Shown piece after piece: positions 1-5,157 of a stretch of 5,302 bases of DNA. Source of the stretch: Burkholderiales bacterium (GTDB lineage Bacteria > Pseudomonadota > Gammaproteobacteria > Burkholderiales > Usitatibacteraceae); assembly GCA_026786225.1 (NCBI GenBank), contig JAJAYN010000276.1:1-5302 (forward strand). The letters are read 5' to 3'. Within the stretch, counting starts at the first letter, position 1. Each line of letters starts with the position of its first letter. The notes beneath the pieces are model-generated. The model ran no database searches. It saw only the letters and a program-made list of their open reading frames with translations, and was not told the origin of the DNA. The translations under genes and the position numbers were made by a program.

Positions 1-13
1 AACGGAGAACACC

Positions 14-463
14 ATGTTGGTGCGTTTGTTGTATGCAAGCAGGGCGGCGGACAATGTTTCGCAGGAAGAGCTGCTGAAAATTCTATCGCAGTCAAAAGCA
101 AATAACCCGGGGAGCGGCATCACTGGTGTGCTTTGCTCGAGCGGACGTATTTTTCTTCAGGTGCTCGAAGGTGGGCGCATGCAGGTGAATGCGCTGTACA
201 ACCAAATCGCCGGGGATCCTCGCCACAAGGATGTGGTGATTCTTTCTTATGAGGAAATCAACGAGAGAAAATTCTCTGGATGGTCCATGGGTTTGGTCAA
301 TCTGGAGCGCATTAATCCCTCATTGCTGCTGAAGTATTCCGAATGCGCGACCCTCGATCCCTACTGCGTTTCAGGTAAAGCTTCGATGGCGCTGTTTGAT
401 GAACTGATGGCCACCGCTTCCATCATGGGCCAGTCCAGCCCTTCGCTCTCTGCGGCGCTTTAG
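14..463 (+). CDS. Short stand-alone BLUF-domain blue-light photoreceptor
   Basis: BLUF proteins bind FAD and sense blue light through a rearranged hydrogen-bond network around the flavin. The 149-residue product begins with the typical first strand (LVRLLYASRA). It carries the key residues at the spacing found in AppA: Tyr7 (AppA Y21), Asn31 (N45), Gln49 (Q63), Trp90 (W104) and Met92 (M106), a constant offset of 14. The BLUF core spans about residues 1-95. Residues 96-149 form a short tail with no recognisable output domain, the architecture of small BLUF proteins such as PixD and BlrB, which act through partner proteins. The ATG at 14 has a GGAG at 4-7, six bases upstream, supporting this start. 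The gene converges on the RidA-like gene with 8 bases between stops. No effector gene is visible next to it, so its output is unknown. The family call is secure; photoactivity is inferred from the intact residues. Confidence 0.95.
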   Translation: MLVRLLYASRAADNVSQEELLKILSQSKANNPGSGITGVLCSSGRIFLQVLEGGRMQVNALYNQIAGDPRHKDVVILSYEEINERKFSGWSMGLVNLERINPSLLLKYSECATLDPYCVSGKASMALFDELMATASIMGQSSPSLSAAL

Positions 464-471
464 AACTTAAC

Positions 472-822
472 TCAAGGCTTCGCAGCGATAACCTGAATTT
501 CAACCTTGTAAGCTGGTTTTGCAAGCTTTGCCTCAACCGTTGCCCGTGGTGGCGTCGCACCAGGCAAAACCCATGCATCCCACGCTGCGTTCATCGCCGG
601 GAATTCCGCCATATCGGTGACGTAAATGGTTGTCGACAGGATTCTGGTTTTGTCGCTGCCTGCCTCCGCCAACAGCTTATCGATGGTGTCGAGAATTTGT
701 TTTGTTTGGCCAGCCATGTCCTGCGACGTGTCGTCGGCAACCTGCCCAGCAAGATAAATGGTCCCATTGTGAACGGCCATGTCCGACAAGCGTGGGCCGA
801 CGTGAAAGCGTTGGATGGTCAT
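472..822 (-). CDS. RidA family protein (YoaB-like), putative enamine/imine deaminase
   Basis: RidA (YjgF/YER057c/UK114) proteins are small cytosolic trimers; the best-known members hydrolyse reactive enamine/imine intermediates released by PLP enzymes. The 116-residue product shows the family pattern: an N-terminal strand pair ending in IYLAGQV, a central helix (QTKQILDTIDKLLAEAGS), the strand ILSTTIYVTDM, then PPRATVEA and KVEIQVIAA at the C-terminus. Numbered from the chosen ATG, the substrate-binding Arg is R93 and the conserved Glu is E108. The segment MNAAWDAWV and the SD motif near the N-terminus recall E. coli YoaB more than canonical RidA, so the exact substrate is uncertain. An in-frame TTG at 828 would add two residues, but AAAGGA at 831-836 is 8 bases from the ATG at 822 and only about 2 from the TTG, so I chose the ATG. 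It lies 20 bases downstream of SCO on the same strand, probably as the last gene of the operon. Confidence 0.9.
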   Translation of the reverse strand: MTIQRFHVGPRLSDMAVHNGTIYLAGQVADDTSQDMAGQTKQILDTIDKLLAEAGSDKTRILSTTIYVTDMAEFPAMNAAWDAWVLPGATPPRATVEAKLAKPAYKVEIQVIAAKP

Positions 823-830
823 TTTCAAAA

Positions 831-836
831 TCCTTT
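831..836 (-). promoter_or_regulatory. Shine-Dalgarno site deciding the RidA start
   Basis: Read on the minus strand this is AAAGGA, followed by 8 bases and then the ATG at 822-820. The spacing suits that ATG and is too short for the in-frame TTG at 828-826. It lies in the 20-base gap after the SCO stop codon. Confidence 0.65.
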
Positions 837-842
837 AGTTCG

Positions 843-1424
843 CTATTGAAGTAGTTTCTTGATGTCGGGAGCGATCTTGTCCGCCCCTAAACCATAATTG
901 ATAAACAGCCGTAACCGCCCCTGCGTATCAAAGGCCAATGACGCGGCGCTGTGGTCCACGGTGTAACTATCGGCAGTCTTACCTGCCGCAACGCGGTAAA
1001 TTATTTTAAAGTCCTTCGCTACTTTTTCGGTGGCAGCGACATCGCCATATAAACCGAGAAACGCCGGATTGAAAGACGGTACGTATTTCGAGAGTAACTC
1101 GGGCGTATCCCTAACGGGATCAACCGTAACGAACAACACCTGTAAACGCGACGCGTCGCTTCCAAGCAGTTGCATGACTTGGCGCATTTCCGAGAGTGTC
1201 GTTGGGCAAACATCGGGGCACTGCGTGTAGCCGAAAAATATCACGACGACCTTGCCGCGAAAGTCTGCCATCGTGCGTGGCTTTCCGGTGTGGTCGGTCA
1301 AACGGAAATCATTGCCGTAGCCTTGAATGCCGGTGATATCGAGTGCGTTGAATACCGGCTTGTTTTCACATCCAGAGAGCGCAACACAAAACGTGAAAAT
1401 TGCAGCAATGCCAACACGCGCCAT
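843..1424 (-). CDS. SCO1/SenC/PrrC family copper chaperone lipoprotein for cytochrome c oxidase
   Basis: SCO proteins are membrane-tethered thioredoxin-fold proteins in the periplasm that bind Cu through two Cys and one His and help assemble the CuA site of oxidase subunit II. The 193-residue product starts with a short signal peptide ending in the lipobox LSGC (lipidated Cys19), predicting a lipoprotein rather than a transmembrane anchor. The metal-binding CPDVC motif gives Cys69 and Cys73; the third ligand is His158 in VDHS. GKVVVIFFGYTQCPDVCP and TVDPVRDT (residues 100-107) are classic SCO signatures. The ATG at 1424 overlaps the ctaB stop by one base (TGATG), suggesting translational coupling. 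A GTG at 1427, directly before it, would add one residue and give a 4-base overlap; I prefer the ATG. The gene follows the heme A synthesis genes, so copper and heme supply for the same enzyme are encoded together. The family call is secure. Confidence 0.95.
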   Translation of the reverse strand: MARVGIAAIFTFCVALSGCENKPVFNALDITGIQGYGNDFRLTDHTGKPRTMADFRGKVVVIFFGYTQCPDVCPTTLSEMRQVMQLLGSDASRLQVLFVTVDPVRDTPELLSKYVPSFNPAFLGLYGDVAATEKVAKDFKIIYRVAAGKTADSYTVDHSAASLAFDTQGRLRLFINYGLGADKIAPDIKKLLQ

Positions 1425-2332
1425 CACTGGACCACCAGCGGCGCGTAATGGTCAATCAGCAGCGCCGCGAACAACAACGACAAATACAATATTGAAAACG
1501 CAAACGTTTTCCTGGCGAGTGCATCGCTGTACGCACGTAAAAGCTTGATCGCGAAATATATAAAGACGCCATCCAGCGCCAACGCTGACAGCAAGTAGAT
1601 CCAGCCGGCCATACCCACCGCAAATGGCAACAATGTAGAAGCCGAAAGCAAAAACGTGTAAAGCAACAAATGAAGCTTGGTGAAGGCGTCGCCGTGTGTC
1701 ACCGGCAACATTGGCACTCCAGCCTTCGCGTATTCATTCTTCCGGTACAGCGCCAGTGCCCAAAAATGCGGTGGCGTCCAGGCGAAAATGATCAGGAAGA
1801 GAAGTAGTGCATTGGGATCCACGACCCCTGCCACAGCCGCCCATCCAAGCACGGGTGGCATTGCACCGGACGCACCGCCGATAACGATATTCTGCGGCGT
1901 GGCAGGTTTCAGGATCACGGTATATATGACTGCATAACCGACAAAAGTCGCCAGAGTCAGCCACATCGTGAGGGGATTCACAAACCGATAAAGCACGACC
2001 AGCCCCGCGCAGCCAACGATGCCCGCAAACAAAATAATTTGCCGCGTCGTGATTGATCCGGCGATCGGGGGGCGCGCACGCGTGCGCGCCATTTTGCGGT
2101 CGATCTGCTGCTCAACGAGACAATTGAATGCCGCCGCAGCACCCGCAACCAGCGCGATGCCCAAAGTACTGGTTAGCATCAGCGGCACATCCCAGGCAAT
2201 GCCTACCGGGTAGGCAAGCATCATTCCGATGATCGCTGTGAACACAATGAGCGAGTTGACCCGGGGCTTCGTCAATTCGAGAAATTGTGTCAGCACGTTT
2301 TGCGGCGAGTGGGTTGCAATCTGTTGGGACAT
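1424..2332 (-). CDS. ctaB: Protoheme IX farnesyltransferase (heme O synthase)
   Basis: This is a polytopic inner-membrane prenyltransferase of the UbiA superfamily that transfers a farnesyl group to the vinyl side chain of protoheme to give heme O, the precursor of heme A. The 302-residue length is typical. It opens with FLELTKPRVNSLIVFTAIIG. The first prenyl-diphosphate/Mg motif runs from Asn70 through Asp78 to the MARTRARP segment (81-88). The signature loop WTPPHFWALALYRKNEY is at about 185-201, followed by AGVPMLPV. YTVILKP and NIVIGGASGAMPP at 137-160 are also family hallmarks. About eight to nine hydrophobic helices can be counted. The ATG lies 8 bases after the ctaA stop; no good Shine-Dalgarno is visible, so translation may be coupled to ctaA. 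The cyoE name is used for the same enzyme in bo3 operons, but the ctaA neighbour favours ctaB. Two inverted repeats lie inside the gene (listed separately). Confidence 0.97.
   Translation of the reverse strand: MSQQIATHSPQNVLTQFLELTKPRVNSLIVFTAIIGMMLAYPVGIAWDVPLMLTSTLGIALVAGAAAAFNCLVEQQIDRKMARTRARPPIAGSITTRQIILFAGIVGCAGLVVLYRFVNPLTMWLTLATFVGYAVIYTVILKPATPQNIVIGGASGAMPPVLGWAAVAGVVDPNALLLFLIIFAWTPPHFWALALYRKNEYAKAGVPMLPVTHGDAFTKLHLLLYTFLLSASTLLPFAVGMAGWIYLLSALALDGVFIYFAIKLLRAYSDALARKTFAFSILYLSLLFAALLIDHYAPLVVQ
2071..2090. repeat. Perfect 20-bp palindrome with 18-bp alternating purine-pyrimidine tract
   Basis: The half-site GGCGCGCACG is followed immediately by its exact reverse complement CGTGCGCGCC. 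Bases 2072-2089 alternate purine and pyrimidine without a break, nearly all G/C, a composition known to favour left-handed Z-DNA under negative supercoiling. It lies inside ctaB over the codons for residues 81-88 (MARTRARP), a conserved active-site segment. Alternating GCG/CGC Ala and Arg codons largely explain the composition; the exact symmetry is more than the protein requires. Confidence 0.9.
2200..2216. repeat. Inverted repeat, 8-bp arms with 1-bp centre, inside ctaB
   Basis: TGCCTACC (2200-2207) and GGTAGGCA (2209-2216) are exact reverse complements around a single G. It falls in the ctaB codons for about residues 40-45 (AYPVGI). No U-tract follows on either strand, so it does not look like a terminator. 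It may be chance. Confidence 0.8.
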
Positions 2333-2340
2333 TTCGGATA

Positions 2341-3432
2341 TTAATTTCGGTGATCGTACAGTCGCAAATTTATCAACAGCAACATAGAAAACAAAATGGC
2401 TGCCACACCGTTGTGGGCCACGGCCACGGCAAGGGGAAGACTAAACCATACATTCGAGATGCCGAGAAACACTTGCGCAATAAGCAGCGCGAGCAACATC
2501 TTTGCTGCCGTGCTGCCCGAATGTATTTTCAACAGGCTCAACGCAAAGCCGCCGACCACCAAAACTGTAACCATCGCGCCCAAGCGGTGTATCCAATGTA
2601 TTGCACGCAAGGCTTCAAGCGTCAGTAGCTCGCCGTCGGGGCCAAAACCCAACGGACGAATCACGTGGAACGCGTTGACGAAATCCATTTTTGGCAACAG
2701 TTGTCCGTTGCACAACGGCAAATCGGAGCAAGCAAGAGCCGCATAGTTAGTGCTAACCCATCCACCCAGGACGATCTGTCCAAATAACACCGCCAGTGAA
2801 ACAAACGCAAATACGCGAACCCTGTTGCTGGCGATTATACCTTTTGCCCAGTTTGGTCGGTGTGAACCTCCTGCAACTTGCCTCCAGTGTAGCCACGTAA
2901 GCAAAGACAGTATCGCAATACCACCCAGCAAATGCGAAGTAACGATTGCCGGCCTCAATAGCATGGTGACAGTCCAGGCGCCTAGCGCAGCTTGAAAGAT
3001 AACCGCGCAAGCAATTACCGTGGCAAGTGTGGGCGATTGTTTCCACGCGCGCCGACTGCGCCAGGCCGCGAACATAATCGCTGCGATCAGCGCACCGACA
3101 AACATTGCAAGATAACGGTGCAACATTTCCTTCCATGCTTTATCCATCGAGACCGGACCACCCGGCTGGGCCATTTCAGCAGCGCGGATGTCTGCCGCCG
3201 AGTGGTGGGGCGTCAGATTACCGTAACAACCCGGCCAATCTGGGCATCCCAAACCGGCGTCAGACAGCCTGACAAATGCGCCAAGGATCACCAACATAAA
3301 CGTCAACGCCATCGCTACCGTCACAAGCTTGCGATAGCGATCGCTATCGCGGCCTACCCATAAAAACGCGACACAAATTATGCCTATCGTGAAAGCGCCA
3401 ATGAGACTGTGTTCAATTGCATTCATTTTCAT
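2341..3432 (-). CDS. ctaA: Heme A synthase (COX15/CtaA family)
   Basis: CtaA is an inner-membrane, heme-b-containing monooxygenase that oxidises the C8 methyl of heme O to a formyl group, giving heme A for aa3-type oxidases. The 363-residue product has eight core helices (about 36-55, 105-124, 137-157, 163-182, 206-225, 282-301, 309-328, 335-357) plus an extra hydrophobic N-terminal segment at about 10-26. Both extracytoplasmic Cys pairs are present: Cys63/Cys69 in CPDWPGC and Cys235/Cys241 in CSDLPLC. The heme-ligand His candidates are His105 (EMLHRY, with the conserved Glu102), His167 (TSHLLGG), His279 or His282 (IHWIHR) and His340 (AHNGVA). All residues expected for activity are therefore visible. 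A second in-frame ATG at 3426 could also serve as start; neither has a strong Shine-Dalgarno. It lies 31 bases after the SCO-like gene and 8 before ctaB, which makes its substrate. Confidence 0.97.
   Translation of the reverse strand: MKMNAIEHSLIGAFTIGIICVAFLWVGRDSDRYRKLVTVAMALTFMLVILGAFVRLSDAGLGCPDWPGCYGNLTPHHSAADIRAAEMAQPGGPVSMDKAWKEMLHRYLAMFVGALIAAIMFAAWRSRRAWKQSPTLATVIACAVIFQAALGAWTVTMLLRPAIVTSHLLGGIAILSLLTWLHWRQVAGGSHRPNWAKGIIASNRVRVFAFVSLAVLFGQIVLGGWVSTNYAALACSDLPLCNGQLLPKMDFVNAFHVIRPLGFGPDGELLTLEALRAIHWIHRLGAMVTVLVVGGFALSLLKIHSGSTAAKMLLALLIAQVFLGISNVWFSLPLAVAVAHNGVAAILFSMLLLINLRLYDHRN
3331..3350. repeat. Perfect 20-bp palindrome inside ctaA
   Basis: GCGATAGCGA is followed directly by its reverse complement TCGCTATCGC. 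The centre contains the octamer GCGATCGC, the same core as the HIP1 repeat of cyanobacteria, but only one copy occurs here and nothing else suggests a cyanobacterium. It covers ctaA codons for residues 28-34 (RDSDRYR), the cytoplasmic link between the first two hydrophobic segments. A further copy of one arm, ATCGCTA at 3311-3317, can also pair with TAGCGAT at 3335-3341. Confidence 0.9.
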
Positions 3433-3463
3433 TTGAGGTTGCGCCTATGCTACGTTTTCGCCG

Positions 3464-4048
3464 TTATCCGATCTGGGATGCTTTAAGGACTTGACGCAGA
3501 TCTTTTGCAATCAGTTTTGTATCTGCGTCCGCACCGTAGCGCATGAAGATGTTGCCTAAGGGATCGACGGCATAAAAAAATGCCCTGCCATTGCTTGCGT
3601 CTTGCGGTGGGACTGGAAATTTCGCCAGCCAAGGTAATGATTTAGCTGAGACCCACACCGTGCCCTGATAGCGCTTGATCAACTCTGCAGTCGGCGCAGC
3701 ATCGTCTTCGACCAACACGACACGCGCCACTCGATCCATTTCCCTTCCGATAATAAGCCTCGATTGACGCATTGCAAAAAGCTTTTGTTCACACTCACTT
3801 CCACATTGCCCGCTGTCCCTGGTCACGATCAGCCATTTGCCGCGAAGTCCCTGACTTCCCGAACCCGGCAATGCGTCAGCACCGTCAGCAACATTCAATG
3901 ACAGCTGTGGCAGATTGATAACAGGCGAAATGAGTTCGCCATAATTACTGGTTTTGGTCGGCGGAAATAAGAAAAACGCTGCGAATGACGCCAATGTTGG
4001 CAGAGCAAACAAGACCATCATCAGCACGAGTTTTGTGCGGGCACTCAT
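3464..4048 (-). CDS. SCO-like, membrane-anchored thioredoxin-fold protein of the cytochrome oxidase cluster
   Basis: No experimentally named family is recognised with certainty. The 194-residue product has one N-terminal membrane helix (about 6-28) and then a domain that should face the periplasm. GKWLIVTRDSGQC at 70-82 begins the core, with a CGSEC motif (Cys82, Cys86) at the same place and spacing as the CPDVC of SCO. FFYAVDPLGN (157-166) and the C-terminal helix KLIAKDLRQVLK (178-189) parallel the SCO segment LAFDTQGR and its last helix. The SCO His in VDHS has no counterpart: by hand alignment that position is around Asn153/Gly154. This suggests a thiol-disulfide or accessory role rather than three-ligand copper binding; that is inference. 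The ATG has AAGGGG-type Shine-Dalgarno sequence at 4057-4062, 8 bases upstream, and overlaps the SURF1 stop by 4 bases (ATGA). Proteins at this position are often annotated only as hypothetical or transmembrane. Confidence 0.85.
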   Translation of the reverse strand: MSARTKLVLMMVLFALPTLASFAAFFLFPPTKTSNYGELISPVINLPQLSLNVADGADALPGSGSQGLRGKWLIVTRDSGQCGSECEQKLFAMRQSRLIIGREMDRVARVVLVEDDAAPTAELIKRYQGTVWVSAKSLPWLAKFPVPPQDASNGRAFFYAVDPLGNIFMRYGADADTKLIAKDLRQVLKASQIG

Positions 4049-4806
4049 CGTTCATTCCCCTTGGCAGTTCTAGATGTTTGCTGTTGCGTCCGTTCAATCC
4101 TGGTGTTTAGCGCCAACCATAAAATTGCGACAGTAGCGGCCAACGAGTACCAGGTCAGCATATATTCGACATGTTTTTCAGCACGCGCATCCGGTCGCTC
4201 CAGGACTGGCCTTAAGGCGTCTCCTCCTTCTCTTGCCAGCAGTACGAGGGATAGGACGTCCCGACCGCTCTCACGGCGATAACGTTCAACAGTGAGGTTT
4301 TGCCACACTGTCCCCTGAACGGTGTGTTGGCTAAGCTCAAGGAATCGAGACGTAGGCAACACTATGACGCCCTCGATATTCACCAATCCAGTCGGCACAC
4401 CAACCACTGGTGGCAATGGGTAGCCTGTGTCACGTGCAACCCATCCGCGATTGACAAGCACGTAGCGATTTGTTCCTTCTATTTTTAACGGGGTAATTAC
4501 ATGAAATCCCACGCGCTCGTTATCGAATTTGTTATCGAGAAAAATTTGTCCGCTCGCCAGCAATTCGCCACGTACTGTTGCCCGCGCATATCTATATTTG
4601 ACAGGATCAGCCATATCGATACTTGAGCCTAATGAAATTGCAGGCGCTGCGCCGCGCGCATCAAATTCGGCTTGAAGCATTTGCTTCTCGTGAGCTCGAC
4701 CCTGCTGCCAGTAACCCAGATAGAGCGTCACTAACAGTACGAGTAGCGCTGCAATCGTAGGCACCAAAGTGGGCGTGAAGTGAATTTTGGTTGCTGGAAA
4801 CAGCAT
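4045..4806 (-). CDS. SURF1 family cytochrome oxidase biogenesis protein
   Basis: SURF1 (Shy1 in yeast, CtaN/Surf1 in bacteria) is an inner-membrane protein that aids heme a insertion into oxidase subunit I. The 253-residue product has the standard design: an N-terminal membrane helix (about 13-33) running into the hallmark LGYWQQGRAHEK (30-41), a large extracytoplasmic domain, and a C-terminal helix (about 218-234) preceded by HVEYMLTWYSLA with the conserved His212. The central motifs YRYARATVRGEL, IFLDNK, GFHVITPL and YVLVNRGWV are typical. It is the first gene of the minus-strand run, next to a divergent intergenic region, so the operon promoter probably lies there. The upstream bases show no clear Shine-Dalgarno, but the N-terminus fits the family length. 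Its stop overlaps the start of the next gene by 4 bases. The family call is secure. Confidence 0.95.
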   Translation of the reverse strand: MLFPATKIHFTPTLVPTIAALLVLLVTLYLGYWQQGRAHEKQMLQAEFDARGAAPAISLGSSIDMADPVKYRYARATVRGELLASGQIFLDNKFDNERVGFHVITPLKIEGTNRYVLVNRGWVARDTGYPLPPVVGVPTGLVNIEGVIVLPTSRFLELSQHTVQGTVWQNLTVERYRRESGRDVLSLVLLAREGGDALRPVLERPDARAEKHVEYMLTWYSLAATVAILWLALNTRIERTQQQTSRTAKGNER

Positions 4807-4883
4807 AGGGAGCGCTGAAGACCTACGTTACAATCTGTGTTGGACAACATAATTCAACGATAGTGCAGGATTGGCGTTGCGCG
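4807..4883. promoter_or_regulatory. Divergent intergenic region, probable promoters for the SURF1 operon (-) and DUF2909 gene (+)
   Basis: These 77 bases separate two genes pointing away from each other, so at least one promoter in each direction is expected. On the + strand CATAAT at 4848-4853 matches the -10 consensus at five of six bases, with a weak GTTACA at 4827-4832 only 15 bases upstream. On the minus strand no convincing pair of boxes was found. The location is supported by gene orientation; the boxes are tentative. Confidence 0.4.
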
Positions 4884-5075
4884 ATGAAAATTTTGATTGT
4901 GGGGCTTTTATTCTTGGTCATTATCAGCCTGTTTGGCGGGCTGTTTTTCATGTATAGGGATAAGGGAGACTCGAAGCGCATGGTGACTGCGTTGACGATT
5001 CGAATCGCACTTTCAGTCGCCATCTTCCTGATTTTGATTGGCGGCTATTACTTTGGTGTGATACCGCGCCGGTAA
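4884..5075 (+). CDS. DUF2909 twin-transmembrane small protein
   Basis: The 63-residue product is almost entirely two membrane helices (about 3-23 and 38-58) joined by a short charged loop. The loop and the start of helix two, YRDKGDSKRMVTALTIRIAL, match what I know as the DUF2909 pattern. Members are small proteobacterial membrane proteins often found beside cytochrome oxidase genes; their function is unknown, and a role in oxidase assembly or stability is only suggested by position. I chose the ATG at 4884, which gives the compact N-terminus MKILIVGLL. An in-frame GTG at 4863 would add seven polar residues and has no Shine-Dalgarno; the ATG has only an AGGA 13 bases upstream, so the start is not certain. 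The gene is on the opposite strand from all its oxidase neighbours and ends before a shared terminator. It is the only + strand gene inside the cluster. Confidence 0.85.
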   Translation: MKILIVGLLFLVIISLFGGLFFMYRDKGDSKRMVTALTIRIALSVAIFLILIGGYYFGVIPRR

Positions 5076-5076
5076 A

Positions 5077-5112
5077 TGGGCATTGCGAATTCAGCGTAGC
5101 AGCTGATGCCCA
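5077..5112. repeat. Imperfect inverted repeat between the DUF2909 stop and the terminator
   Basis: TGGGCAT (5077-5083) pairs exactly with ATGCCCA (5106-5112). Inside it CAGC (5092-5095) pairs with GCTG (5102-5105), leaving an 8-base bulge on one side and a 6-base loop. It could form a hairpin at the 3' end of the DUF2909 transcript, but an A-tract rather than a U-tract follows on that strand, so it is not a terminator by itself. It may protect the transcript end or be chance. Confidence 0.5.
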
Positions 5113-5113
5113 C

Positions 5114-5143
5114 AAAAAAAGCCGCACAATGTGCGGCTTTTTT
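5114..5143. terminator. Bidirectional rho-independent terminator
   Basis: The stem GCCGCAC (5121-5127) and GTGCGGC (5131-5137) closes on an AAT loop. Seven A precede it (5114-5120) and six T follow (5138-5143), extending the stem and giving a U-tract after the hairpin on both strands. It sits between the convergent stops of the DUF2909 gene (5075, + strand) and coxC (5158, minus strand) and should end both transcripts. It also separates the coxC transcript from the SURF1 operon. Confidence 0.95.
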
Positions 5144-5157
5144 AGCCGTGCATCAGT

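Noticed and set aside
450..485. Imperfect hairpin (CTGCG paired with CGCAG, extended by wobble pairs) across the BLUF/RidA stop codons
   Set aside because: It has a mismatch, wobble pairs, a long loop and no U-tract on either strand, so it is not a convincing terminator.
1677..1937. Open frames on the + strand opposite ctaB, and similar ones opposite ctaA and SCO (for example 2287-2628, 2396-2746, 2992-3363)
   Set aside because: They lie wholly or almost wholly antisense to well-identified genes, have no recognisable family features and biased residue content; they are shadows of the real reading frames.
3331..3350. HIP1-type palindrome as a sign of cyanobacterial origin
   Set aside because: Only one copy of the octamer was noticed in the window, and gene content and order fit a betaproteobacterium.
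3569..3584. GGCAT, A-tract, ATGCC hairpin inside the SCO-like gene
   Set aside because: The stem is only 5 bp, the A-tract is the loop rather than a tail, and it lies mid-gene; it looks like a coincidence of Phe/Phe codons.
4823..5023. A 66-codon open frame on the minus strand opposite the DUF2909 gene
   Set aside because: The + strand frame has clear DUF2909 features and two membrane helices; the antisense frame has no recognisable motif and runs into the divergent promoter region.
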